DNA from: Capitulum mitella
Taxonomy: Eukaryota > Arthropoda > Thecostraca > Pollicipedomorpha > Pollicipedidae
Reading direction: 5' to 3'
Assembly: GCA_030062745.1 (NCBI GenBank)
Contig: CP099841.1
Coordinates: 25,981,398 to 26,045,397 of the forward strand
DNA: 64,000 nucleotides
The notes below the pieces were generated by a model. The model ran no database searches. It was given only the letters and a program-made list of their open reading frames with translations, and was not told where the DNA came from. This document shows positions 48,842 to 61,591 of the stretch, in pieces (position 1 is the first letter of the stretch; the number at the start of each line of letters is the position of its first letter). A program made the position numbers and the translations under genes.

Positions 48842-48855
48842 GTCGCCATGGCAAC
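48842..48855. promoter_or_regulatory. RFX X-box
   Basis: GTCGCCATGGCAAC matches the RFX/DAF-19 consensus GTHNYYATRRNAAC at every position and is nearly palindromic, about 220 bp upstream of the start codon. Less than one chance match is expected in the whole window with uniform base composition, so its promoter position is notable. Confidence 0.55.
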
Positions 48856-49031
48856 GGGCAGTCGGTGTCAAGGTTCAGCCCGTGTTGTGGCAAGCCCATC
48901 AGATGCACAACGGTGCGGGCGCCGTGTGGGTCGCTCCGCGAGCGGGCGCGCGCGGACGGGGCGCTAGTCTTGTGTGCGCGGGTGCGGACGGTGCAGGTCG
49001 GTGGTGGTGCGCTGGTGCCGGGGCGCGGTGA

Positions 49032-51772
<2,741 letters not shown>

Positions 51773-51922
51773 GGTGCAAGAGCTTCTTCAAGCGCAGCGT
51801 CCGGAAGAACCTGACGTACGCGTGTAGAGGGAATAGGAACTGCCCCATAGACACGCATCATAGGAACCAGTGCCAGTTTTGTCGCCTGCGCAAATGCCTC
51901 AAGGTCGGCATGCGGAAAGAAG
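51773..51922 (+). CDS. svp: COUP-TF / seven-up, coding exon 2 (P-box, zinc finger II, start of hinge)
   Basis: This exon completes Gly100 and encodes residues 101-149 plus the first base of Ala150. It supplies Cys101, the last ligand of finger I, and the recognition helix [16 protein letters not shown] with the P-box CEGCKS typical of receptors that bind AGGTCA half-sites. Finger II follows with Cys117, Cys123, Cys133 and Cys136. The acceptor is a pyrimidine-rich tract ending CCGCAG at 51772, and the donor is G|GTAAGG at 51922/51923, so both flanking introns are phase 1. Compared from memory with the near-invariant family core, finger II differs slightly: [17 protein letters not shown] here against IDQHHRNQCQYCRLKKC. 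All eight zinc ligands are intact, so the domain should fold and bind DNA. Confidence 0.96.
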
Positions 51923-53684
51923 GTAAGGGCGTGCGACGTAGCGTCGTGCTCGCTGGGGCGTTTCGGTGGTGGATGGCGGGCTGGGTTGTCATCTCGCCGA
52001 ACCCGTGCCGTCAGTCGTCTTCTGTGTTCCGTACTCTTGAATTTTGCCCTTCGCTGAATTAGTGCCCTTGATCCTGTTCGCGGGCTGTGGAGCAGCGCCG
52101 TAGGGACGGCGGACAAAATCTTGGGAACACGTCGCGTTGGAAATGTGCTTTCAAATGCCACCGCGCGACGTGCAAGGACACTATCACATTTAAGCTGGAG
52201 ATAATGCCGAAGAGTGGATCCTCGACCGGTCTTTGCACTGGGTCCCTGGCCCTGGAAATAGATTATGACTTTCCTTGTCATTTACGAACCGGTCAAAAAA
52301 CGTTAGGCTCTTGCGTCAACTTCGGCAAACGGGTCGTACGGACTGGCCTCGGTTGTGGTGTGCTCTGTGGGCTTGTCGAAACCAAACCTTGAATTTGCGC
52401 GGATTTCTACAACGGTTGATCGTTACCTAAGAGTATAAGATGAGACGCGGCGTTTTGTTGCCTAGATACATGCTGCATTTGATGGGAGGGCAGCCTTTTA
52501 AATGCAAGTGACCTGCCTGAATGGTGCTTGCTTGCTGACTCTGTGCTGTACATACATGACACCATCGAAAGAGGTTGCACTTTACAACAAACTTAATGTT
52601 GGATGGACAAGCTTGAGCGACTGCTACTGAAACCCCAAATGGAGGAAAAACTGGGGAGGAATGCACGTTTTGCAATGGCGTGGATGATTTTGTAGCGACT
52701 GCTGAATTATTGCCATTGTACTGGGCAAAACTGGCGTCAAGTTAACATCCGAAACCCAAATGAACCGCTTAAGAATGGTGTCGATTAGATGTTGATCAGT
52801 GCTGTTTGTCGATAGGTAAACCCTTATGCACATTTTGTTTCCTTTCAGGGCATTTGGACTATGGTTGTAAGTGGCGAGTTCCCATTAACATTCTAGTAGT
52901 TTCTGGCCCTTCCCAGTGCCTTACGCATTAACCAGGCTCGGGCGTCGAGCTGTTCTGCAACAATCTAGCTTAACATTTGTTCTTCGCATCTAGTCGCTGT
53001 AGTTTACCTGACAAAAAAACCGACGTGTTCTTGGGACTTTGTAACTTGAGAACCAGTTACAAAGACGGGGATTGGGATTAATCGCATTTTCCACTTTAAC
53101 ATGGTACAGATAGTAGCGGCTCTGTCCGGGAACAAGAGGGCTGAGCATGTTTCTGGAGAGGCTGGATCACAGAGACCGGCGCGCTGAACCGAGACGCCCA
53201 GGGTGGCCTCTGAGGCGTACGGCGTGGCCTGCCCTGCCCGAGCCGGTGACGGCGGCCACCCAGGCCGGCGGCGGCGCCCCCTCGCCGGCCGACCGCTCCG
53301 GCCCCGGCTCCGGCGGCCGGTCCTGGCCGGCGGCGGGTGTCTGGACTGCGGCCGGCACGCGAGGGCGGCCTGCACCGTATGGGCCGTCCGCCCCCGGCCG
53401 TTTCCGATCCGTTCGTAGTCGGCTGTTCGCGCGGAACGCTGTGAACCCGGCCGTTGACGGCTGGACGCTGTTCCGCGCGGTCGCTGTTGCCTGATGGGTT
53501 GCGGTGTGTCGCGCACTGAGCCGTCTGAACGCGGCCGGGGCGCGGTGCGCCGCTGAGCGGTTTGAGCCGACTCGGTTACGGATCGTCTGGCGGTGGATCG
53601 CCGCAACGGACGTGGAGCGTCTAAACTGAACGGCTCTCCTCCGCCCAGGCGTGGTCCTGCGACCGCGCCAATTCCTGCCAGCCC

Positions 53685-53946
53685 GGTCAAATGTGGTAAA
53701 CCTGGTCAGATCCGGTCAGACTTGGTCAGATCCGGCCAGACGCAGAAGACAAGTTCAAATGGGGTCAGACGCAGTCAGACGCGGTCAAACGCGGTCAGAC
53801 GAGGTCAGGCGTGGTCAGGAACGGTCAGACACGACCAACATGATGAGACCTGGCCACACGTGGTCACACGCGGTCGCGCTCGGTCAGGCGTGGCCAGACG
53901 AGGTCGTGCCCGGTCAGACGCGGCCACGCGCGGTCAGACCCGGTCG
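53685..53946 (+). repeat. 10-bp GGTCA minisatellite in svp intron 2
   Basis: About 24 degenerate 10-bp units of the form GGTCAGACGC run for 262 bp, with 14 exact GGTCA cores. Most cores are preceded by C or T, so only two make the full RGGTCA hexamer. The period places cores on nearly the same helical face, with a four-base gap between hexamer positions as in DR4. It may simply be a minisatellite, but its half-site content inside a nuclear-receptor gene is notable. Confidence 0.75.
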
Positions 53947-53994
53947 GCGGCGCGCGGCCCGGCCCCGCCCGGCCGACGCCGGCCGGCCCGGTGA

Positions 53995-54003
53995 CGTGGG
54001 AAC
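53995..54003 (+). promoter_or_regulatory. CSL/Su(H) site in intron 2
   Basis: CGTGGGAAC matches YGTGRGAAM exactly, 49 bp after the 10-bp GGTCA minisatellite. Confidence 0.4.
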
Positions 54004-54269
54004 GGGACGCGCCGGCGCTATGCAGGCGGCTTGCGGAGCTCACCGGCGATCTCAGGCATCCGGCCAGCCGGCGTCAATGTGCGAACGCCCGCCTGCAACG
54101 AGCGCCGCGCATGCGACTCCGGCGGCCGGCCGCGGCTGCCGTGTTCCGGCGCGCCGCCGCTGGGTGCTCCGCCGCTGGGTGTTCCGGTGTTCTCGAGCGG
54201 GGTCGGGAGAGGCTCCCGGCCGTCGCGGCCGCCCCGCGAGGAGCCCGCCGTCGTCCGGCGGATACTAAT

Positions 54270-54420
54270 GGAGGCGAATACCTGTTGTCATATTTAACCG
54301 GCGGCGCTATGAAAAATATTATCTTGTCAGGCCCGGCCGCCGTCGCCGTTACAAATGAGGTAACTGGAGACGGCGCTGCCGGGACCGTTTGGCGCGCGGC
54401 CGATTACTTTCCCACAGATG
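54270..54420. promoter_or_regulatory. candidate intronic enhancer with CSL and GATA-like motifs
   Basis: CATATTTAACC near 54289, AAAAATATTATCTTGTC near 54310 and CCGATTACTTTCCCACAG near 54400 lie in GC-rich DNA. TTTCCCACA (54408-54416) is a CSL site on the minus strand. Confidence 0.35.
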
Positions 54421-55782
54421 TCGAACGCGCGTCGGAAGTGCGGCCGACGGCTGCCGGGGGCGCCTCGCCCCGGCGACGGGGGGCCGGGCGCCGGGCCGCC
54501 GCCCGCGCTGGAGGCGTCCGCCATCGGCGACGCGTCGGAGGCGGCGGCGGCCGGGCAGCTGGCCCCCGTCGCCGCCGGCGACACGCGACACGACCCGGCC
54601 GCCGGGGCGCCGCGTTTATTTGCGTCTGCCGTGTCGGCCGCGCCGGCGGCGGCCGGCCGTCGCGCGGACGCGGCCTGTGCACGCCCGGCGCGCCAGGAAC
54701 GCTCCCCGTCCGTTCAATAAAACACGTCGCTGCACGGGCGACGCGCCGAGAGGGGGCCGCGGCCGGCGGGTCGGGCGACAAAGGAGGCCGTCTCCGGCCG
54801 GTCGCGCGCGACGCGCCGCCGGCCCGCGTTTTTGTCCGGCGACGGGCCGCGTCGTCGCCGACGGTGCCGGCGGCGGCCGCCCCCCGCGGCGGCGCCGACG
54901 ACCCGTCCGGCTGGCGACGCGCTGCGAGGGTTCGGCTGGCGGGGACGCAGACGGTCGCCTGCAGAATGGTCCGGACGTGCGGGGTAGCGGGTGCCGGTGA
55001 TTGAGGAGGGTAATTGGGCGATCATGATGGAACGGGCATGCTATCAGATGTGAATGTGCGGTGAAATTCGTCGCAATCTTTACCGTGGTTGAAGTAATGA
55101 CTGATGGAAAACACGCGGTGAAATAAAACCAGGACAAGGCTGTCATGGGCTGCCTTTCCATTCCCACAAGACGGGGGCAAATGTGGTTTACCGAAAGGAC
55201 ACGTAAATGTTAGAACGATAGAAGCAGGCTGTGAACATCTGTAATACGCGGGATGTAAACACGCCTGTGACACATTCGGCATGGAGCATGCTAACACCAC
55301 CTCAGGTGTCAAAATACGTAAGGTAACGACGCATCAGCAGGGCTGAGAACGAGCAAAACGATGTGAGTCTGACTCCCAAAGACGCATGGAGTGAACGAAA
55401 AGACAGCATATGCATGAAGGGTGGACTGGATTTAAGGACGGGCATGCGAATGCGCTTTACGGATGGAACGCCTCGAAATTCAGCACGATGTCTGTGGATA
55501 TCTGCAGTGCAGGGGCGTTTTTCGGTTGCGAGGATCAACAGCTGAATTTCTCGTAATAAATAACCCCGGGACGGTCGTGTGAGGGATGACACTGATACTG
55601 TCACCGCCTTCTGTCCAGCGTGATTGCAAGCGTATGTTGTCGAATGTTCTGACACAGAACGGACACAGTTCGGACACGGAGCGGGTGGACCGTGGGTCCC
55701 ATTCAAGTGGTACCTGGCGGAGTATCCGGCGGGTCGGAGGTAAATGGAATCAGTCGTTTGCGTCACTATGCTGGTGCCAGCC

Positions 55783-55797
55783 AGGTCAGACAGGTCA
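55783..55797 (+). promoter_or_regulatory. perfect DR3 of AGGTCA in intron 2
   Basis: Two exact AGGTCA half-sites are separated by GAC. COUP-TF proteins bind AGGTCA direct repeats with varied spacing, and DR3 is also used by other receptor dimers. Its place inside the gene's own intron suggests feedback, which is inference. Confidence 0.45.
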
Positions 55798-56939
55798 GGA
55801 AGACGAACCGGAATAGGCGGACAAGTCGGACGAAATGCGCAGGTTTCATTTGGTAAATTATAGACAAGCTGGAAGAGTGCTCCGCAATTGATGCGTGAAA
55901 ACCAGGCGTACAGTACGTACTAACGGTCCGAGTCTAGTCGTATATATCCAAATGAAATGTCCTGGGAACCTTTTTGAAATGACTGTGGTGTCCGGTGTGA
56001 GAAAACGCAGGGATAATAACGCCTAGCTGTCTGGCTGCCATGTAACTTTCCATCGCCCGGTCTGCGCGAGGCTCTCTGACATTCGCTTGATCTCCCGCTT
56101 TCTTGGAAGGAGCCTGTTCCGCAAACTGCTCAGGACACGTGGCAAAATGTTCGATGTGTAATGCTCTCTCTAGGAGATCTTGGAACAAATCCCAGGGGAG
56201 ATTTTCCGACAGACGGCCAGCAGACGTCATGAACCCCAGAGACTTCGGCGGGTTGGTAGAAAAACGTCGGGACACAACAGACAGAACATACCGCTGGCCG
56301 CACCGCAGATCATCCGCAGACGACGGACTCCTTTCGCGGAAGACCATCGGACAGATTACAACAGACCCTCGGCCTGCCGCTCGACAGGCGGCCGCTCCGA
56401 CAGGCAGACCGGCCGACAGACGGCCCCAGACCCCGCGGAGGCCTCGGAGCGACGGACCGCCGACATGCAGACCGCCTGGCGTCCCGCCTCCCCGTCCGGC
56501 CGGCCGCGGGCAGCAGGGTGACCGCGGCGACGTCGGAGGCGGCGCCGGCCGGTCTCGCTCCAGAGGGCGGCCCATCAGACGTCAGAGAGGGGAGCGCCCG
56601 GTCTCGTTCGCGAGCGTGACTCTCAGAGACGGCAGAGGGGCGGGGTAGGGGTCTGTCTCTTTCAGGGGTCAGGGGAGACGCCAGGGGGGAGGCCCACCGA
56701 GACGGAGGGGTGGGGAAGCAGAGGCCCGCTGCGATCAAGAGAGACTCCGGCCGGCCGTTCTGGGGAGGCTGACCCTCGGAGACATTATAGGCGGACGCGG
56801 CGCGGGCATTGACCGCGACCAGCGACACGAAACCCAGTTCCGAACCAAGGACATTAAAAACGCATCGACCTCATTCGGCGTGAGCGCCGCCGGCGGCGGC
56901 GGCGGCTTCCTCGACAGCTGCGTGAGCTGCTTCGCGTCC

Positions 56940-57160
56940 GAATTATTCCTGGAAGATTAGCCCGTAATTCCGTAAGCCACACGTAGTGCACCTAAACATG
57001 AGAACGGGCCATAGTTCCTGCAAACGCTGAATATTTCCAAATTGGCCCGGTAATAACGCCCATTAGCCGCGCGGCCGGCGGCCATGAAGTGGCGTAACCT
57101 TCTGCCGCGCCGTGGGAACCGATGGCCGCCGCCCGCGGGCCCAAGCCAAACATTCATTAA
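56940..57160. promoter_or_regulatory. homeodomain- and CSL-containing candidate enhancer in intron 2
   Basis: GAATTATTCC, AGATTAGCCCGTAATTCCG, CCAAATTGGCCCGGTAATAACG, CCCATTAGCC and ATTCATTAATTCGG cluster here, with a CSL site CGTGGGAAC at 57111-57119. It is the densest AT-core cluster in intron 2. Confidence 0.4.
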
Positions 57161-58110
57161 TTCGGTGGGGTTCTCATGGCGGACGGCGGCTCCTCGGCGG
57201 CCGCTCTGCCCGCCGCCCCGGCGCTCTGTCCCCGGCGGGTCCTTCCTGACCAGGTCAGCGCGCTCGGCCGCCTCCGCGCCTCTCCAGCCGGCCCTCCAGC
57301 CGCGCCGGCCGGGTTCGTGCGGCCGTTATCGCTCCATTGACCAGCGCACCTCCGAGTGTATCGGCTAATTGCGATAGCCGGGGTGTACCGGCAGGATGAT
57401 CCCCGCTTATCGGGGTTTAATCTTGTTAAACTCCCACCGGGCTGCGCCGCGCCGCCACGTAACACCATGCTGTTCAGACGCGCCCTCTCGACCTTAGGGC
57501 AGGTGTGTGTGGCGGCGGCCGTGTGCACCGCGGCACGCCGCGGAATGCGGAGAGCGCCGCCGCGAAGCCCGCCCGCCGGACCGCGCCGCCAACGCGTCCG
57601 CCGCGTCTCGGGACGATTACGGTCTGCCATGTTCTCGGTCGGGCTGCGAACCGGCCCGGCGGTCGGGCGATCAGACGGTGATTGGGGGCACCGTGCGGCC
57701 GCCGCGCGGACCGACATTCCTTTTCTCCGCGCGGCGGAGGCGGATCGCGCGCGGCGGCCGGCGGCCGCGCCGCGCCGCCGCACGAAACGAGTGCAATTGT
57801 GCGCCGCGAGGACGCCACAATGGGGCCTGTTAGCCGATAAAGGAAGGCGACGCTATCGAGCCGGCCGGGAGTGCCGCCCCGCCGCCGCGGCCGGCCCAGC
57901 GCCGCATCCTCGAGCGCCTATTAACCCCGGCTTAATTGCGGCCGCGCGCGAGCGAAGAGCCGCGGCACGGGTGAAAGTGATGAGGAATTCGTTAGCACCC
58001 GTTGCCGATGACCACGATTCGTGTGGCGCGGCCCGGCCGGCCGCTGCGGTCAGGTGGGCGGTAAGCCGGCCAGGTGGGGCCGGCAGACGTCGGTCTTCAG
58101 CTGTCTGCCG

Positions 58111-58200
58111 GGCCGAGCCGAGCCGAGCCGAGACGGGCCGGGCCGGGCTGGGCCGGGCCGGACCGGGCTAGGCTAGGCCAGGCCAGGCCGAGCGGAGCCG
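58111..58200. repeat. degenerate GAGCC/GGGCC pentanucleotide array in intron 2
   Basis: Units GAGCC, GGGCC, GGGCT and AGGCC repeat with a 5-bp period for 90 bp. The unit is that of the larger array downstream of exon 3. Confidence 0.8.
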
Positions 58201-58227
58201 GCCCACTTGTGAATGTGAATCGAACGC

Positions 58228-58231
<4 letters not shown>

Positions 58232-58267
<36 letters not shown>
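58232..58267. repeat. (CGG)12 microsatellite
   Basis: Twelve uninterrupted CGG units lie in intron 2. Uninterrupted CGG tracts can form stable secondary structure and vary in length. Confidence 0.95.
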
Positions 58268-58973
58268 ATAATGGGCGGCATATGGCCGGCCGCCGGGTGA
58301 CATATGGCCGGGTCGTCCGCCGGCCGGCGCGGCCGGCAGGTGCCGCCGGGTCAACGCTCGGCCGGGCGTCGGTAGCGGCCTGTCCGCGCCCGGCGCGGGC
58401 GGCTCGTCAGCCGCCGGCGGCGGCGGGCCGGCCTCGAGCCGCCGGCGCCGCGGGCTCACGGCCCCGTCGAGACGCGCCGCGAACGGCCGCCGCCTCAATG
58501 GCCGTAATCCAATTCGGAACTATCCGCCTGCAATCGGAGCGGGCGCGGCGGCCCTGTTTGCCGGCGGCCGCCGTAATTCGGTTAGCCGGGCCATCCGAGC
58601 GGCGGCCGCGCGCCGGCGGCCGGCGTCCAGTCGGCGGCGCTGCGGCACCCGATCCGGCGGCCGCCGCGATCTCGCGTGGCCGCCCGGACAGGTGCAGGGG
58701 TTACCGTTTTTGCTGAGCTGGGCGTGCGCCGCCGGCGTAATCCGAATCAAGCCGGCCGGGGCTGGTGGCCGCGGCCGGCCGGCCGGCGCCGGCGCGTGCT
58801 GCGCATCTCCGGCGCATGACGGCCGGTGATGGACGTGAACATTGGAGTCGTGCGGCGCCCCGGCGGGCCGGCGACGGCGCCGCCGCGATGTGGGAACGGC
58901 CGGCCGCCGGCCAAGACGAATGATGCAAACAGCGCGTCGGCAGGCCGGCCGGAGAGAGTCCGCGGTCGTCACC

Positions 58974-58991
58974 GGGGGGGGGGGGGGGGGG
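58974..58991 (+). repeat. poly-G tract of 18
   Basis: Eighteen consecutive G residues lie in intron 2, followed by AGGGG. The length is likely variable or error-prone in sequencing. Confidence 0.95.
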
Positions 58992-61054
58992 AGGGGTGAC
59001 TGGTGGCGGTGCGATAGCGGACGTGATGCTGCCGTTGGGGCTGTGTCGGGGAGCGGCGGCGGTCGGCTCGGGTCACGGCCCAGAGGCCAGCTCCGCTCGA
59101 GTTGATCGCGGTCCGGACCAGGATGTTGGGCGTGGCTGTATCGTTGCCGCTGAGCGCCTGTCAGGTGGCCTCCCACTCACTTGATGGCCGGCACTCGGTG
59201 AACGATGGCCGCGGCCAGCCTTGCACTGATCATTACCATCCGCCCTTAAACTCACTTTATCAGGTGTGTGTTCGGATGTCGTGAAATGATGCATGTGAGA
59301 CTGTCGCTACCAATTGTGACGTCGATTGTAATGATACCATCGCGCCAACCTTTCGAAGTGCGTCTCGTCGTCTTACCACTCATCGGCCTGACATCCTCCG
59401 TCGTGCCTCAGTCCTCCGTTCCTCAGACATCACCTGCACCATCCTCCAGCCTGGTAGTCCCGTCCCAGCGCCGTCCCAATGCGGTCCCGGCGCGGTAACA
59501 GCCGTGACGGCCGGTGGGTGCGGCCGCCTCCCGCCCCGTCGCCCGTGTCCGGGGAGCCCCGCGGTGCGGCTGGCAGCCGGCGCCGACAGCGGCCCGCCAC
59601 CCGGAGGACGGGGGCGGCCGCTCGTGACGCGCGGAGGACGGCGCCGGCCACGCCCCCGGGCGTCCGCCGACGGCCGACGGCTGAATTACACACATTCCCC
59701 GGCCGACCGCGGGCGACGGCCGACCGGGCGCCGCGCCGCCGGCGCGCCGAAAATCGGAGCACACGCGCCGCGACGGGGCGAGGTAGCGAGCTGCGCCGCG
59801 CAAACAGCGCGCGATTGGATTAAGGGCGGTCTTGTGTCAATACGGCGCAGTCCTTCCGAAAGCGGCGCCGGTCAGGTCAACAGACGCGCGGGCTCGGCGG
59901 GATCCGGCCCGCGGGTCGACGACCAGACGGTGCGCCGCGCCGCCGGGATGAGACACAACAGCCGGCGACAGCGTTGGGTTGCGCTGAGTGGCAGACGCTG
60001 GGCGCCTGACTTCAGCGGGCGGACGTTGGCGGGCCGCCGCGGGCTGACGCGGGCTCCCGCGCAGACGTGCTTAGCTGGTCGGCTTGGCGCCGGTCGGGGC
60101 GTCGCGCGGGGCATTGTCCTGGCCACGCCGAAAACGGAGACGACCTCGCGCCAGTCGCTCGTGTGGTCAGCGGGTTTTGGCGCCCTTTGCGTACGCCGTG
60201 CTTGCTGTTGTGGCGTGCGCTGGGCGCTGTTTTTTGTATCCTCGCCTCGTGGAGTACCTTCAGTTTGTTCAGCAACAGCAAACAGTTTGTTCCCAATTCT
60301 TGGCGGTTTTATGTGGATGTGTTTATCACAGGCGTTCTCAGACCGTCAAACTTTCCAGCATTATCCTGTGTCTGCGGTATCCCTGTTCATTGCCATCCAT
60401 GCCCTCCCGATATATTCCGTCGACGGCGACGGCCACCTTCTTCATTTTCCACCATGTGCACCATCTTCAGCGACACCTGGCTCTCCCCTCCACGTCACAC
60501 CACGTGCCATTTGTTACAGCGCCTGCGACCCTGACATAGTTCTGCCTATGCCGACGACATCGTGTCGTCCTCTTTCGGCCTATGACTTTCTCTGGCGACG
60601 TTGTCCTCTGTGACTGACCTTCAGTGGCCTCTGCCGCCTCTGCCTGTTTGTTTCATTGTCCTGTATCGCGCTCGACCGCGCTGTGTTGTGATCTGCCTTT
60701 TTACGGTCCCCTTCTCTGGCCATGTGTTTCAGAGTGCTGACGTATCTCTGTGTTCGTGGACGTGACATTGTTCGTTGCAATGTGCCCGTTGCATCTGATT
60801 GTGCTCCAGTGCGAGGTCACGTGCCGCAAAACGCAACGTCACTTCTGAGTGTAACTGTATAGTCTGTCACCTTTTGCCATGCTCCAGCGAGAGGTTGTGT
60901 GCTCAGATCGTCCACCGCCTCTCACTGGCGTGCTTGGTCACCTCTGGCGTGCTGTAGTGTGCTCCGGTGTGTTCTGACGTGCTCCGGCCGTGCTTTGTCG
61001 CCCGCGATTGTGTTCTGTCGCCGCTGACAGCCGCCGTGCGTCGCTCTGTTGCAG

Positions 61055-61591
61055 CGGTCCAGCGCGGCCGGATACCGGTGCCGCAGCACGGCATCGTGCC
61101 CGGCCAGTTCTTCACCAACGGCGACGCGCTCAACGGGCACGGCTACCTGTCGGGCTACTCGTCCTACATCTCGCTGCTGCTGCGCGCCGAGCCCTACCCG
61201 CCGTCGCACTACAACCAGTGCCTGCAGCCGGGCGGCACCATGGTGATCGAAACCATCTGCGAGCTGGCGGCGCGCATCCTCTTCAGCGCCGTGCAGTGGG
61301 CGCGGTCGATCCCGTTCTTCCCGGAGCTGCAGCTGCAGGATCAGGTGGCGCTGCTGCGCTTCGTCTGGAGCGAACTGTTCGTGCTCAACGCCAGCCAGTG
61401 CAACATGCCGCTGCACGCCGCCTCGCTGCTGGCCGCCGCCGGCCTCCACCCGTCGCCGATGGCCGCCGAGCGCGTCATGGCCTTCATGGACGTGATCCGC
61501 ATGTTCCAGGAGGAGTGCGAGCGGCTGAAACAGCTGCGCTGCGACTCGGCCGAGTACAGCTGCATGAAGGCCATCGTGCTCTACACCACAG
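61055..61591 (+). CDS. svp: COUP-TF / seven-up, coding exon 3 (hinge and most of the ligand-binding domain)
   Basis: This exon completes Ala150 and encodes residues 151-328, leaving one base for the next codon. It begins with AVQRGR, the typical post-finger segment, then a variable hinge and [14 protein letters not shown]. The ligand-binding domain starts near [13 protein letters not shown] (187-198). The nuclear-receptor signature lies at [20 protein letters not shown] (231-250), followed by [11 protein letters not shown] and [15 protein letters not shown]. The acceptor is TCTGTTGCAG at 61054 and the donor G|GTGGGT at 61591/61592. The rest of the domain, about 95 residues in human COUP-TF including AF-2, lies beyond the window. 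Third codon positions are almost all G or C. Several positions usually fixed in the family are changed, for example HAASLL for HVAPLL and [12 protein letters not shown] for QEQVEKLKALHV, suggesting a fast lineage or a second paralogue. Confidence 0.95.

Larger units (their letters stand above)
57340..60150. promoter_or_regulatory. extended GC-rich intronic island
   Basis: Insets include GCCTATTAACCCCGGCTTAATTGCGG in two parts near 57917-57942, CCGTAATCCAATTCGG near 58502, GCCGTAATTCGG near 58570, a CSL site TGTGGGAAC (58889-58897), CTGAATTACACACATTCCCC near 59681 and GATTGGATTA (59813-59822). The (CGG)12 and poly-G tracts also lie here. Confidence 0.35.
51923..61054 (+). other. svp: svp intron 2
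   Basis: This 9.1-kb phase-1 intron (GTAAGG...TTGCAG) separates the DNA-binding domain from the ligand-binding domain. Positions 52060-53180 are AT-richer with nothing recognised. A GC-rich block with a 10-bp minisatellite follows (53200-54990), then an AT-richer part holding a DR3 (55000-56290), then nearly continuous GC-rich islands to 60150. Positions 60150-61050 are pyrimidine-rich (many CTT, TCC and TGT words) with no coding exon. No intronic coding sequence was recognised on either strand. Confidence 0.9.

Noticed and set aside
51923-52062. Continuation of exon 2 to a stop near 52060
   Set aside because: The donor GTAAGG at 51923 joins in frame to AVQRGR of exon 3, the invariant family continuation. 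Intron retention would remove the ligand-binding domain and has no support.
53004-55167. Several open frames of 180-340 residues in intron 2
   Set aside because: They overlap one another on both strands, are compositionally biased and have no recognisable domains. They lie within a spliced intron.
60967-61054. Open frame running into exon 3 from intron 2, suggesting a receptor isoform lacking the DNA-binding domain
   Set aside because: The apparent start is GTG, not ATG, and a good acceptor (TTGCAG) sits at 61054. No in-frame ATG exists between the frame start and exon 3, so no alternative start is supported.
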